Shown in pieces: positions 33,695 through 42,633 of a DNA stretch of 64,000 bases. A program made the position numbers and the translations under genes. The stretch covers positions 1-64,000 of the forward strand of contig OV788638.1 of NCBI GenBank assembly GCA_928721565.1, given 5' to 3'. Below the pieces are notes generated by a model. It did no database searches and had not been told where the DNA came from. It saw only the letters and a list, made by a program, of their open reading frames with translations. Origin of the DNA: an uncultured Clostridia bacterium. Lineage in GTDB: Bacteria; Bacillota; Clostridia; TANB77; CAG-508. Numbering within the stretch: the first letter of the stretch is position 1; the number at the start of each line of letters is the position of its first letter.

Positions 33695-35356
33695 TTATTT
33701 CAAGTTTTCCTTAGCAAATTCGAAACGCTTAGTAATTCTGTCTTTTCCAAGAACTTGCATAATTTCGTACATATCAGGAGTATTAGTTCTTGAAGTTAAT
33801 GCAACTCTTAAAACTGTACTAACATCACCAACATGAGCCTTGTACATTCCTGGATTTGCCTTGAATTCTTTAACTTCTTTAGCATATCCCATCTCTCCTG
33901 CTACTTCTTTTATTTTATTAAACCAAGTTTGTTTATCATCATTTTCATCATAATATTTTTCAATATATAAATCTAATATTTTAGAAATATCTTCTTTATC
34001 TGAAATTGCTGGTTGATATGGATATTCTTGATTATTATTGTAAAATTCAGCATCATACATATATGAGATGTTTTCTTTTACATCTGACCATTTCGCAATA
34101 TCTTTTCTTGGCTTTTTGTTTCCTCTTTCAATTCCGAAAACTTTTAAAGCATATTCTTTATCTTTTAATAAATCTGCAAGTTCATTGTCATACTCTTGAG
34201 CCCATTCTAAAGCTTTTTCGTATACATCTTCTGCAGTCATTTTAGATATTACTGTTTTTCCAATATCCAATAATTTCACCATATCAAATAATGCTCCACT
34301 TACACTCATCTTATTTAATATGAAATCAAATTCTTCCATCTTTTTATCTGGATTTGCTCTTCTCCAATTTTCAAATGTAGAATTTGCAATATTTAATAGA
34401 TACTCTTTTACTGCATCTGTTGGAACACCTTGTTCTTTATAATACGAAACAGCCGCCTCTGGATCTTTTCTCTTACTTAATTTACGTTTTCCACCATTAT
34501 CATTTTTCATAATTGGTGATATATGTGCATATTTAGGAGCTTTAAACCCTAGCTCATGGAATAATTGTAAATGTAATGGAACTGATGATAGCCACTCATC
34601 ACTTCTTATTACATGTGTTGTATGCATTAAATGATCATCAACTGCATGTGCAAAGTGATACGTTGGAAGTCCATCTGATTTAATTATAATTATGTCTTGG
34701 TCATTTTCTGGGAAATCCACATTACCTTTTATAACGTCTTTATGTTTGATTTTCCTATCTTCTCTTCCTGGTGATTTAAATCTGATTATATATGGTTCTC
34801 CTTCTTTAATTTTTTCTGCCATTTCTTCAACAGATAAATTTCTACATTTTGCCCAAGCACCATAATATCCTGTTCTTAGTTTTGCAGCTTCTTGTTTACT
34901 TCTTATTTCTTCTAAGTCATCCGGTGTACAGAAACATGGATATGCTTTTCCTTGTTCTAACATATATTTAGCATATGCTTGATATATTTCTTTTCTCAAA
35001 CTTTGCTTATATGGTCCGTAATTTCCAATTTCTTCTGTATCTGAAATCATTCCTTCATCTGGTGCCATATCAAAGTCTTTTAAAGAATTTACTATTCCTG
35101 TTACTCCATTTTCTACTTCCCTTTTTTGGTCTGTATCTTCAACTCTTAAAAAGAATACTCCACCTGTTTTTTCTGCAACAGTTCTTGCTACTAATGCTTG
35201 ATATAGACCTCCTATATGTACAAACCCAGTTGGGCTAGGAGCAAATCTTGTTACTATTGCTCCTTCTGGTAAATTTCTTTCTGGGTATTTTTCTTCATAA
35301 TATGATATTTCTTTCACATCTGGAAAGATTAAATTTGCTAAATCTTTGTAATCCAT
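33695..35356 (-). CDS. gltX: Glutamate--tRNA ligase (long form)
   Basis: Class I synthetase. The HIGH motif appears in TRFAPSPTGFVHIGGLYQAL, the KMSKS equivalent is RKLSKRKD, and the acceptor-binding insert contains YPCFCTPDDLEEIR. The family member is the longer clostridial type with an N-terminal extension of about 35 residues before the catalytic domain (MDYKDLANLIFPDVKEIS). C-terminal region is alpha-helical anticodon binding. AAGGAGG precedes the start. Glutaminyl specificity cannot be excluded from sequence, but GltX is more likely. Confidence 0.9.
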   Translation of the reverse strand: MDYKDLANLIFPDVKEISYYEEKYPERNLPEGAIVTRFAPSPTGFVHIGGLYQALVARTVAEKTGGVFFLRVEDTDQKREVENGVTGIVNSLKDFDMAPDEGMISDTEEIGNYGPYKQSLRKEIYQAYAKYMLEQGKAYPCFCTPDDLEEIRSKQEAAKLRTGYYGAWAKCRNLSVEEMAEKIKEGEPYIIRFKSPGREDRKIKHKDVIKGNVDFPENDQDIIIIKSDGLPTYHFAHAVDDHLMHTTHVIRSDEWLSSVPLHLQLFHELGFKAPKYAHISPIMKNDNGGKRKLSKRKDPEAAVSYYKEQGVPTDAVKEYLLNIANSTFENWRRANPDKKMEEFDFILNKMSVSGALFDMVKLLDIGKTVISKMTAEDVYEKALEWAQEYDNELADLLKDKEYALKVFGIERGNKKPRKDIAKWSDVKENISYMYDAEFYNNNQEYPYQPAISDKEDISKILDLYIEKYYDENDDKQTWFNKIKEVAGEMGYAKEVKEFKANPGMYKAHVGDVSTVLRVALTSRTNTPDMYEIMQVLGKDRITKRFEFAKENLK

Positions 35357-35401
35357 TTTTTCCTCCTTGTGGGTAATTTGATTTTAGCCCATTTTATTTT
35401 T

Positions 35402-37270
35402 CTAAACTTCCATAATAATTGGTATAATCATTGGATTTCTTTTTGTTTTAATAAATAAATAATCACGTAAATTTTCTTTAACAGTTGATTTTATAGTTGA
35501 CCAATCACGAACTCCTCTTTCTTCGCATTTAGCAACCTCATGTCTAACAACACTCTTTACATCATCCATTAAGTTTTCTGATTCTCTAACATATACAAAT
35601 CCTCTAGAAATTACATCTGGACCTGCAACAACCTCTCCAGTTTGAGAGTCCATTGTTAATACAATAACTATAAGTCCATCTTGTGCAAGATGTTGTCTAT
35701 CTCTTAAAACTATGTTTCCAACATCTCCAACACCTAATCCGTCTACTAGTACTCTTCCACTTGGTACTGAACCATTGAATTTTGCTTCTTCTTCGTTCAT
35801 CTCTAGCACTCTACCATTTGTCAACATAAATATATTATCTTTGTCTATTCCCATTAATTCTGCAGTTTCTTGATGAGCTCTTAATTGTCTGTATTCACCA
35901 TGAACTGGTATAAAATATTTTGGTTTAGCTAAAGCCATTATCAATTTTTGTTCTTCTTGACAAGCATGTCCGGAAACATGAACATCTGCTAATGCACTAT
36001 ATACAACTTCTGCACCTAATTGCATCAAATCGTCAATTACTTTTGAAACATATTTTTCATTACCTGGAATTGGCGTAGCTGATATTATAATTAAGTCATT
36101 TGGCGTAATTTTTACTTTTCTATGATCTCCTGCAGCCATTCTTGTTAAAGCTGACATAGGTTCGCCTTGGCTTCCTGTTGTTATAATTACAAGTTGGTCA
36201 TCTGTATAACTTCCAATCATGTCAATATCAATAAACAAATTTTCTGGACAATCTATATATCCAAGTTCAACTGCTGTTGATATCATGTTTATCATACTTC
36301 TACCACATACAGCTATTTTTCTTCCATATTTTACTGCTGAATTTACAATTTGTTGGATTCTGTGTACATTTGAAGCAAATGTTGCAACAACTATTCTTTT
36401 AGTACAATTTAAAAATAATTTTTCAAATACTTCTCCAACTGAGCTTTCAGACATTGTAAAACCTTTTCTTTCAGCATTTGTACTATCTGCCATTAACGCT
36501 AAAATTCCTTGTTGTCCTAATTCTGCAATTCTTCCAAAGTCCATAATTTGTCCATCTATTGGAGTATAATCTACTTTGAAATCTCCTGTGTGTAAAACAG
36601 TTCCAGCTGGTGTAGTAATTGCTAACATTACTGAATCTGGAATACTGTGTGAACTTCTAATAAATTCAACTTTGAAATTTTGTCCAAGTTTAATTGTATC
36701 ACCTTGGTTTACTATATTCATATCTGTACTTCTTAGTAATTTATGTTCTTCTAATTTATTACAAATTAGTCCAGCAGTTAATCTTGTTGCATAAATAGGT
36801 ACATTTATTTGTTTCAAGAAATATGGGATTCCTCCTATATGATCTTCATGTCCATGTGTTATAACCATTCCTTTTATTTTCTCTTGATTTTTTACTAAAT
36901 AAGTTACATCTGGTATTACTAAGTCTACTCCTAGCATATCATCCTCTGGAAAAGATATACCGCAATCTACTATTATTATTTCATCTTCATATTCAAATAC
37001 TGTTATATTCTTTCCTATTTCATGTAATCCTCCTAATGGGATTATCTTTAATTTTGATTTTTTAAATATATCTTGATTTTTTGATTTTTTTGAAGATCCT
37101 GTCTTTCTTGTTCTTGATGTTTTCTTTTTTTCTTCAATTTTTACTTCTTTTAAATCTTTTTCATCATTTTTACTATAATTTTTTCTAACTGTATTTTTTC
37201 GTGTTGTAGTTTTTCTTTTTGATTTTTTTGTTTGCTCTTTCTCTTTTAAAGCATTGTTTTCATCTGTCAT
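35402..37270 (-). CDS. rnjA: Ribonuclease J
   Basis: Metallo-beta-lactamase/beta-CASP RNase for 5'-exonucleolytic and endonucleolytic mRNA decay. Residues 1-70 are a Lys/Arg-rich disordered extension not found in Bacillus RNase J1. Catalytic motifs: THGHEDHIGGIPY, HTGDFKVD, MADSTNAERKGFT, and beta-CASP parts GSQGEPMSAL, SGHACQEEQKLIM, FIPVHGEYRQLRAH. The C-terminal domain ends KRNPMIIPIIMEV. 622 residues. Own consensus promoter upstream. Together with pnp it represents the RNA-decay machinery in this window. Confidence 0.95.
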   Translation of the reverse strand: MTDENNALKEKEQTKKSKRKTTTRKNTVRKNYSKNDEKDLKEVKIEEKKKTSRTRKTGSSKKSKNQDIFKKSKLKIIPLGGLHEIGKNITVFEYEDEIIIVDCGISFPEDDMLGVDLVIPDVTYLVKNQEKIKGMVITHGHEDHIGGIPYFLKQINVPIYATRLTAGLICNKLEEHKLLRSTDMNIVNQGDTIKLGQNFKVEFIRSSHSIPDSVMLAITTPAGTVLHTGDFKVDYTPIDGQIMDFGRIAELGQQGILALMADSTNAERKGFTMSESSVGEVFEKLFLNCTKRIVVATFASNVHRIQQIVNSAVKYGRKIAVCGRSMINMISTAVELGYIDCPENLFIDIDMIGSYTDDQLVIITTGSQGEPMSALTRMAAGDHRKVKITPNDLIIISATPIPGNEKYVSKVIDDLMQLGAEVVYSALADVHVSGHACQEEQKLIMALAKPKYFIPVHGEYRQLRAHQETAELMGIDKDNIFMLTNGRVLEMNEEEAKFNGSVPSGRVLVDGLGVGDVGNIVLRDRQHLAQDGLIVIVLTMDSQTGEVVAGPDVISRGFVYVRESENLMDDVKSVVRHEVAKCEERGVRDWSTIKSTVKENLRDYLFIKTKRNPMIIPIIMEV

Positions 37271-37508
37271 AATCTAACTTTTCTCCTCTCTATATCTAAT
37301 CTTATTATTAAATTTCATTTTACGTACATCATTAATAAATAATTAGAAATAAAGTTCATTAATACACATGAATGCTATTATATTTTCATCCATGTTATTA
37401 TTCAAACTTTTTTCTATTTATTCCCGCTCTTTTAATTATTCGCTTTTTCTCTCTCTTTAATACATTAAAATAAAATCTCTTCTTTGCCCTTTTGGCAATC
37501 TGATATAG

Positions 37509-37537
37509 ATTATAGCAGATTATGATAATGTTGTCAA
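37509..37537 (-). promoter_or_regulatory. Consensus sigma-A promoter of rnjA
   Basis: Minus strand -35 TTGACA (37532-37537), 17-bp spacer, -10 TATAAT (37509-37514). About 240 bp of untranslated leader follows, long enough for regulation. Confidence 0.8.
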
Positions 37538-37564
37538 GTCAACCACATTATGTAATTTTTATTA

Positions 37565-38017
37565 CTATTTTATTTTTGATATATCAATTACATTTTTCAT
37601 TTTCTCTACATTTGGATCTCCTAACTTTTTAGATATTGTAAGATCAAATTGCATTAATATATCAAGTAGTTCATTGTGATCAGTTTTTCTATCAATTCTA
37701 TATTGTCTCCAAGCTTTTCTATTTTCTTCCCAAAGCATTCTGTTTTCTTTCCAACGTCTGTCATTTTCTTCCCAACGCTTCTCGTTTTGTTCCCAACGTC
37801 TGTCATTCTCATCCCAACGCTTCTTATTTTCTGCCCATAATCTTTTATTCTCTTCCCAATGAGCATTCTCAATCTCTCTACTCTTTTGTATTTCTTTCTT
37901 ATTTTCTTTAATTTCAGCTCTTAATTCATTAAAAGAAGCTGTTGTTTGCAATTGAAAAGTATTTAATGCTTGTCCTAGTTGTAATACTTGTTCTAATATT
38001 TCGTTATTATCAACCAT
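37565..38017 (-). CDS. Tryptophan-rich heptad-repeat protein, function unknown
   Basis: 150 residues, cytosolic. Residues about 45-105 are a run of seven-residue units of the form W-x-E-N-x-R-R (for example WDENDRRWEQNEKRW), giving a periodic 21-bp pattern in the DNA. This predicts a continuous helix with Trp on one face, probably a coiled coil. The N-terminus (EILEQVLQLGQALNTFQLQTTASFNELRAE) is also helical. I recognise no catalytic domain. AAGGAGG precedes the start. Single gene with its own upstream region. Confidence 0.7.
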   Translation of the reverse strand: MVDNNEILEQVLQLGQALNTFQLQTTASFNELRAEIKENKKEIQKSREIENAHWEENKRLWAENKKRWDENDRRWEQNEKRWEENDRRWKENRMLWEENRKAWRQYRIDRKTDHNELLDILMQFDLTISKKLGDPNVEKMKNVIDISKIK

Positions 38018-38204
38018 GTTATAACCTCCTTAAAATTTTGATTCAATCTAAAAATAGATTTAATTATGTTTTGATTTAAAATCTCATATTGAAAAAACAA
38101 TAAAAATTTGAATATAAAAATAATCTTTATAAAAAATCTGTCTACATTATACCTTCTCATTTAGCCATTGTCAAGAAGTTTCTTTCGACAAATTTCGACT
38201 CAAT

Positions 38205-38236
38205 TGCACAGAACAGAACCGGTCCCTAATGAACAC
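38205..38236. repeat. Single ACCGGT-core repeat upstream of the W-rich gene
   Basis: Core at 38218-38223 in AGAACCGGTCC orientation on the plus strand, between the W-rich gene and the terminator of the next gene. Confidence 0.85.
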
Positions 38237-38239
38237 AAA

Positions 38240-38272
38240 AAAGACTGATTTAAAATCAGTCTCTTTCTATCT
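38240..38272 (-). terminator. Terminator ending the surface locus
   Basis: AGACTGA/TCAGTCT stem with AT loop and TTTTTT on the minus strand, directly after the last TasA-like gene. Confidence 0.75.
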
Positions 38273-38289
38273 ATAATTAAACCTTTATA

Positions 38290-39468
38290 TTAATGTTCTG
38301 GTTTGCTTAATCCAAGATTCAAAGTTAAACCTTGTCCAAGTGAAGCATAGTTGATACAGTCAGGATCTTGACCTTCTATCCATACATATACTCTTACTTT
38401 TTGATATTGGTTTGCTATCATTTGAATAGGAGTAGTTCCATCTTTAACACTCATTAAATCTATTGAATCACTTCTTGTATCAGCTGCAGTTGTTTGAGTT
38501 GTATTTTGTTTAGTTAATCCTGCTGCAGGTGTTTTCCAGTCATATACATCTGCTATAGTTCCAGCTGTTTTTGAAGCTGCTGTTAAAGCATATGTAGGTA
38601 ATTTTTTTCCATCAGTGAATGGTGATATTCCTGCTGCATTAGCAGTTAATCCATATGTAGTATTATCATTAGCTAATAATTTAAGAGAGTTTGCTTTAGA
38701 GTTTACTATGTTAGCAACGTGTTCTTCAGCATTTGGTTCCCAAATAGCTACATCTGATATATTTTTTCCTGTTGATGTTCCTGCTATTATTGCTGCTTGA
38801 TCTGGTTCTGTTGTTTGACCAATTTTCATTGTCTCTCCTGCATTTTCATATAAAGCAAGTCCAATTCTTGCAGTATTTTGAATACCTGTTGCTTCATTTA
38901 CACCTAATAAATCAGATGTTGCATCTAATTGAAGTTTATCTGAAGTAACTCCTGTTGTTGAAGTATTCATCAAATATAAATCAAAAGCAAAATATCCTGA
39001 AGCTTTTTCTTCTGCTGCTGTAGCGATTTCTTTTAAACCTGCTGAATCTGTATATTTACCATTATACATTACTAAACCTGTTGTTCCTATTCCTTCATTT
39101 GTAGCTCCTGTTGTTGAAACTGGTAAATATTCTGCTGGTACTATATTTGTAATTCCTTCTGCTGGTGATTGGAATGTTTTTTCATCATCTAAATATGTTG
39201 TAGTTGCAGTTGTGCTTACTGTCCAATTGTCTGCATCTGTTTGAACAAAATCATCAAATTTAATTGAATTTACCCAGTGTTTTGCATCTAGTGAAATTTG
39301 CAAACCTTCTGCTACATTTACTTGACCTTTTAGTCCACTTAGCATAACATTTCTCTGTGTAGAGAACCATGCATATGTTGATACTATCAATAAGATAGCT
39401 GTAAATGCTACTAATAAAATTAAAGCATTTAATCTTTTTCTTGAGTTTCTTTCATTGTTTTCTCTCAT
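38290..39468 (-). CDS. TasA-like secreted protein with SipW-cognate signal (major-subunit candidate)
   Basis: 392 residues. Short basic N-terminus, then one hydrophobic segment ending STYAWFSTQRN, the signal type processed by SipW-like peptidases. The mature part is beta-rich, Thr/Ala-rich and low in Cys, like camelysin/TasA fibre proteins. Near the C-terminus it shares VWIEGQDPDC with VIWVEGDDPEC of the next gene, followed by L-x-L strands. It has the longest mature domain of the small TasA-like proteins here and is the last gene of the locus, behind a 161-bp gap that could hold a promoter for strong expression. Fibre subunit role is inferred. Confidence 0.7.
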   Translation of the reverse strand: MRENNERNSRKRLNALILLVAFTAILLIVSTYAWFSTQRNVMLSGLKGQVNVAEGLQISLDAKHWVNSIKFDDFVQTDADNWTVSTTATTTYLDDEKTFQSPAEGITNIVPAEYLPVSTTGATNEGIGTTGLVMYNGKYTDSAGLKEIATAAEEKASGYFAFDLYLMNTSTTGVTSDKLQLDATSDLLGVNEATGIQNTARIGLALYENAGETMKIGQTTEPDQAAIIAGTSTGKNISDVAIWEPNAEEHVANIVNSKANSLKLLANDNTTYGLTANAAGISPFTDGKKLPTYALTAASKTAGTIADVYDWKTPAAGLTKQNTTQTTAADTRSDSIDLMSVKDGTTPIQMIANQYQKVRVYVWIEGQDPDCINYASLGQGLTLNLGLSKPEH

Positions 39469-39574
39469 TTTTTCTTCCTTCCTTTTCTTTTATTTTCTTT
39501 TTTATATTTGTAAATTTTATAAACATATTTACTCTTTTGTACCTATTTCTTGTTGCACAAAAGTTTTAGTTTGT

Positions 39575-39610
39575 AAATTGTTCATTTGAGAACCAATCCC
39601 TAATGACTCA
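39575..39610. repeat. Degenerate copy of the ACCGGT repeat
   Basis: TTGTTCATTTGAGAACC..TCCCTAATGA keeps the flanks but reads ACCAAT instead of ACCGGT at the core (39592-39597). Confidence 0.6.
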
Positions 39611-39629
39611 AATGGCACAAACTTGAATT

Positions 39630-40415
39630 TTATCTTTTGTTTTGTGGAACTTCATCATTTTGCAAGATATGTTCTTCAGTTAGAGTCATATGCATTTTTA
39701 TTTCTCCACCTATTAAATCATCTTTGCATTCTGGGTCGTCCCCTTCTACCCAAATAACAACAGTCCATTTATCAATGTCACCAACTTTGAAGTTCTCTGA
39801 TAAATCTAGCATTACGGTATCATCATTTTTGAATGCCACTGTATCTGGTTCAGGTTGTCCTGTTTCTCTGTTGTTTTTTGCGTAAATAACTTTGTTGTCA
39901 TTTTTGAAAACCATAACTCTGATTGCTTCATCAACATTTTTTACTACATCATCTATTTTTATGGTTGTCCAATAGTTAATAGTATCTTGCCCCATATTTT
40001 CTGCATAAAATGTATATGCTATGTAGTTTCTACCATTATGTGAGCCATCACCTTCGTTGTTTATATTTTCTGGTAGCCAGTTAACTGATATATCTGTAAA
40101 AAAGTCTATATCTTTTGATCTTAAAAATGTTCTTGTATATTTATTAGTTTGATCTTCGTATATTACTAAGCCACTTTCTCTTCCATATTCACTATCAAGT
40201 GTTACTGTAAAATTTTCGCCCCTATAAAATATTGATAAGATAATATATATATTTATCAAAAATATTACTATTATCCCTAATATTACTCTAAAAGCTATTT
40301 GCCTGGTCTTTTTTCTTTTTTCCTTTTTTGCCTTTTCTTCTAATTTTTGACCGGCTGTTGTTTCATCAATTTGTTTTTCAAGTGTTTCTTCGTTTTTTGT
40401 TGTTTCATTTGCCAT
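39630..40415 (-). CDS. Membrane-anchored TasA-like protein
   Basis: 261 residues. Residues 1-38 are highly charged and cytosolic, 39-65 a membrane helix (IAFRVILGIIVIFLINIYIILSIFY), and the rest an extracytoplasmic beta domain. It carries the VIWVEGDDPEC motif near residue 225, shared with the neighbouring major-subunit candidate, plus YIAYTFYAENMGQDTINYW typical of the TasA/camelysin fold. Unlike its neighbours it lacks a clear cleavage site after the helix, so it may remain as the membrane base or adaptor of a fibre. AGGTGAG precedes the start. Confidence 0.65.
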   Translation of the reverse strand: MANETTKNEETLEKQIDETTAGQKLEEKAKKEKRKKTRQIAFRVILGIIVIFLINIYIILSIFYRGENFTVTLDSEYGRESGLVIYEDQTNKYTRTFLRSKDIDFFTDISVNWLPENINNEGDGSHNGRNYIAYTFYAENMGQDTINYWTTIKIDDVVKNVDEAIRVMVFKNDNKVIYAKNNRETGQPEPDTVAFKNDDTVMLDLSENFKVGDIDKWTVVIWVEGDDPECKDDLIGGEIKMHMTLTEEHILQNDEVPQNKR

Positions 40416-40559
40416 AATCTCACCTGGTTCTTCAAAAAATATTTTTTTTCAACAATTTCTATTAATATTATACTTAGTCTTTATTTCTTTGTCAACGATT
40501 TTTGTATTACATTTATATTACAAAAATAATACATTTTCATTACATTTTCGTTACACCTC

Positions 40560-41258
40560 TTATGTTGAATCACGTAACATTTCACTGGTTATTTTTACTG
40601 TAATTTCTATCGCTTTTGAAATATCATTTTCTTCATTTTGGTAATATGTATATGCATCTTTTCCAAATTTTGTATCTAATATATCTTTAGCCAAATTTTC
40701 GTCATCAGTACCAGCTCCTTGATAAGTCCAATTAACATTAAACTTAACAGATGCTTCTGCATCTGGAGTTGTATCATCATCTACATATTTGCCATTAATT
40801 CTTGCTTTATCATATGTATAACTTACATTAAATGGGTATGTTGTATCATCTGCAAATAAACTTACTGTGTTACCATCAGTTTTTATTCCTCCATCAGCTT
40901 GTAACTGTGTTAGCACTTCTTTGCCAAAAACTTTTACCGAAGTTATTTCATAACTTATTTTTGAACTTGTTGTACTCAAATTACGTATATGTACAGTATC
41001 CTCTCTATTAGGCATTCCAGGATACAATTCATCTATGGTAAATGTATAATCTTGATCTAATACTTCTTTTCCATCAACATAATATGTAACATCCCAAGGG
41101 GTTATATCAGCAGTTAACCCCTTTATTTGTACTTGTTGGCTTATATTAAACCAGGCATAGGTATTTACTATTAATATTACAGAAAATATCATAATTAATC
41201 TAACTCTAGACGCAACACTTCGTTTTTTCGCTCGTCTGAATTCACGTAATATATTCAT
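40560..41258 (-). CDS. TasA-like secreted protein with SipW-cognate signal
   Basis: 232 residues. The basic start (REFRRAKKRSVASRVR) and hydrophobic segment end VNTYAWFNISQQ. The mature domain (TPWDVTYYVDGKEVLDQDYTFTIDELYPGMP in blocks, VHIRNLSTTSSKISYEIT) aligns in pattern with the TasA-like half of the SUMF1-domain protein at 27.7 kb (WDMEYYIGDEKK..LYPQMPEQTVTVDILNKGE). Lies 31 bp after a signal peptidase gene. GGAGG precedes the start. Confidence 0.7.
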   Translation of the reverse strand: MNILREFRRAKKRSVASRVRLIMIFSVILIVNTYAWFNISQQVQIKGLTADITPWDVTYYVDGKEVLDQDYTFTIDELYPGMPNREDTVHIRNLSTTSSKISYEITSVKVFGKEVLTQLQADGGIKTDGNTVSLFADDTTYPFNVSYTYDKARINGKYVDDDTTPDAEASVKFNVNWTYQGAGTDDENLAKDILDTKFGKDAYTYYQNEENDISKAIEITVKITSEMLRDST

Positions 41259-41289
41259 AAATCCTCCATTCTATCTTTTGTCAACTTAT

Positions 41290-41988
41290 TTATTCATCAT
41301 CAGTTTCATCATCATCTTCATTTTCTTCTAGTTCCTCATCTTCTTCACTTTCTTCTTCCAAAGACTCATCATCATCTGATATTTCTTCTTCAGAATCCTC
41401 CTCAACATAAACAGGTTCATTTAGTTGTTGAACTTTTTGCTTTTTTCCACTTCTAAAAGATATAAATACATTCAACACTAAAACTGTGATAATTACAAAT
41501 ACAGAATATATGTTAGTTGCCAATTTATACAAAACTGTCAACAATTTTGATTTATATTTAACAACTCCATATATTTGATCAGCTTTAATTTGCGGATCTT
41601 CAACACTGCTACTGTTTAAACCTTTAGCATGGAAATTTAAATTGCCACTAGCATCAGTTTCTATAGCAACAACATTATGCATAATTATTTTTCCATTATA
41701 GTCCCCATATTTACCAAGATAAACGATATCATCTCCAACTTTAATATTTTTAGGATCTATTTGTTTACTTATTACAACTTCCCCAACATCATATGCAGGC
41801 TCCATACTTCCTGTAATTACTCTAAACATTCTGTATCCAGCAACAGATCTATTACTGTCTGTAATTTTTTGTAATATAATAACTGCTGCTAATATCAAGC
41901 ATAATATAACAAGTATTTGATATAATATCTTTAATATTATTTTAATTACCTTCTTGGAATCTTTCCTTTGCTTAATATTATTTTCCAT
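41290..41988 (-). CDS. SipW-type signal peptidase I with acidic tail
   Basis: ER-type (Ser/His) signal peptidase. The first helix is ILKIILKILYQILVILCLILAAVIIL; the catalytic Ser is in VITGSMEPAY, and the His, replacing the bacterial Lys, in KIIMHNVVAIE. A conserved Asp follows in SVEDPQ. A second helix (VFVIITVLVLNVFISF) is followed by a 50-residue Glu/Asp tail. It would cleave the SipW-cognate pre-proteins encoded on both sides. Confidence 0.85.
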   Translation of the reverse strand: MENNIKQRKDSKKVIKIILKILYQILVILCLILAAVIILQKITDSNRSVAGYRMFRVITGSMEPAYDVGEVVISKQIDPKNIKVGDDIVYLGKYGDYNGKIIMHNVVAIETDASGNLNFHAKGLNSSSVEDPQIKADQIYGVVKYKSKLLTVLYKLATNIYSVFVIITVLVLNVFISFRSGKKQKVQQLNEPVYVEEDSEEEISDDDESLEEESEEDEELEENEDDDETDDE

Positions 41989-42002
41989 AATTCTTACCTC
42001 TT

Positions 42003-42611
42003 TTATATATTGTAATTATCTCTAAGCTTTTTAATCTCATATTTTTTTCTTTTTATTTTTCTGTTATTTTTTTGGTTATCTCTAAAATTCATTAAGAAAT
42101 AAACAATAATAACAAAAATAAAAATATTAATAAACCCCCTAACGTTTTGTATATAATGAACTACTTTTCCCAATTTAGGGACAGTGCATAATACTTTACC
42201 ATAAATATTTTTGCTTTCCACTAAATCTTTATCTTGAACTTCATTGTTATCACCTTTAGTAATAAACCTAACATCTCCCTTTTCATCTGTACTTTTTACT
42301 ATTCTATGTGAAATCACCCTGTTTTCCTGTTTAAATGTTATAATATCACCTATTTGCAAATCACTAATTTTGCACTTTTTAACAATTGCCAAATCATCTT
42401 TATAAAACGTAGGCTCCATACTTTCAGAAATTATATTAAACATATATATTCCCAAAATATGTGTATTTTCTTCAAATGACAAAATTAGATTTATTATAAA
42501 AAGTACTATTAAGATTACAAGTATTATACACTTAAAAATTTTTCTTGTCACTTTTTTATTTCTAATTTTACTAGAAATTTTTTCAACATCATATTCCAAT
42601 TTTGCTCTCAC
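42003..42611 (-). CDS. SipW-type signal peptidase I
   Basis: 202 residues, two membrane helices. Catalytic Ser in IISESMEPTF, His in VISHRIVKS, and GDNNEVQD as the conserved third block. The start appears to be GTG at 42611 (GTG AGA GCA AAA); the ribosome binding site is weak, so the true start could be slightly downstream. Ends 14 bp before the next signal peptidase gene. The C-terminus is basic (KNNRKIKRKKYEIKKL), in contrast to the acidic tail of that neighbour. Confidence 0.85.
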   Translation of the reverse strand: MRAKLEYDVEKISSKIRNKKVTRKIFKCIILVILIVLFIINLILSFEENTHILGIYMFNIISESMEPTFYKDDLAIVKKCKISDLQIGDIITFKQENRVISHRIVKSTDEKGDVRFITKGDNNEVQDKDLVESKNIYGKVLCTVPKLGKVVHYIQNVRGFINIFIFVIIVYFLMNFRDNQKNNRKIKRKKYEIKKLRDNYNI

Positions 42612-42633
42612 CCTATATAATTTTCTTTTGCAT

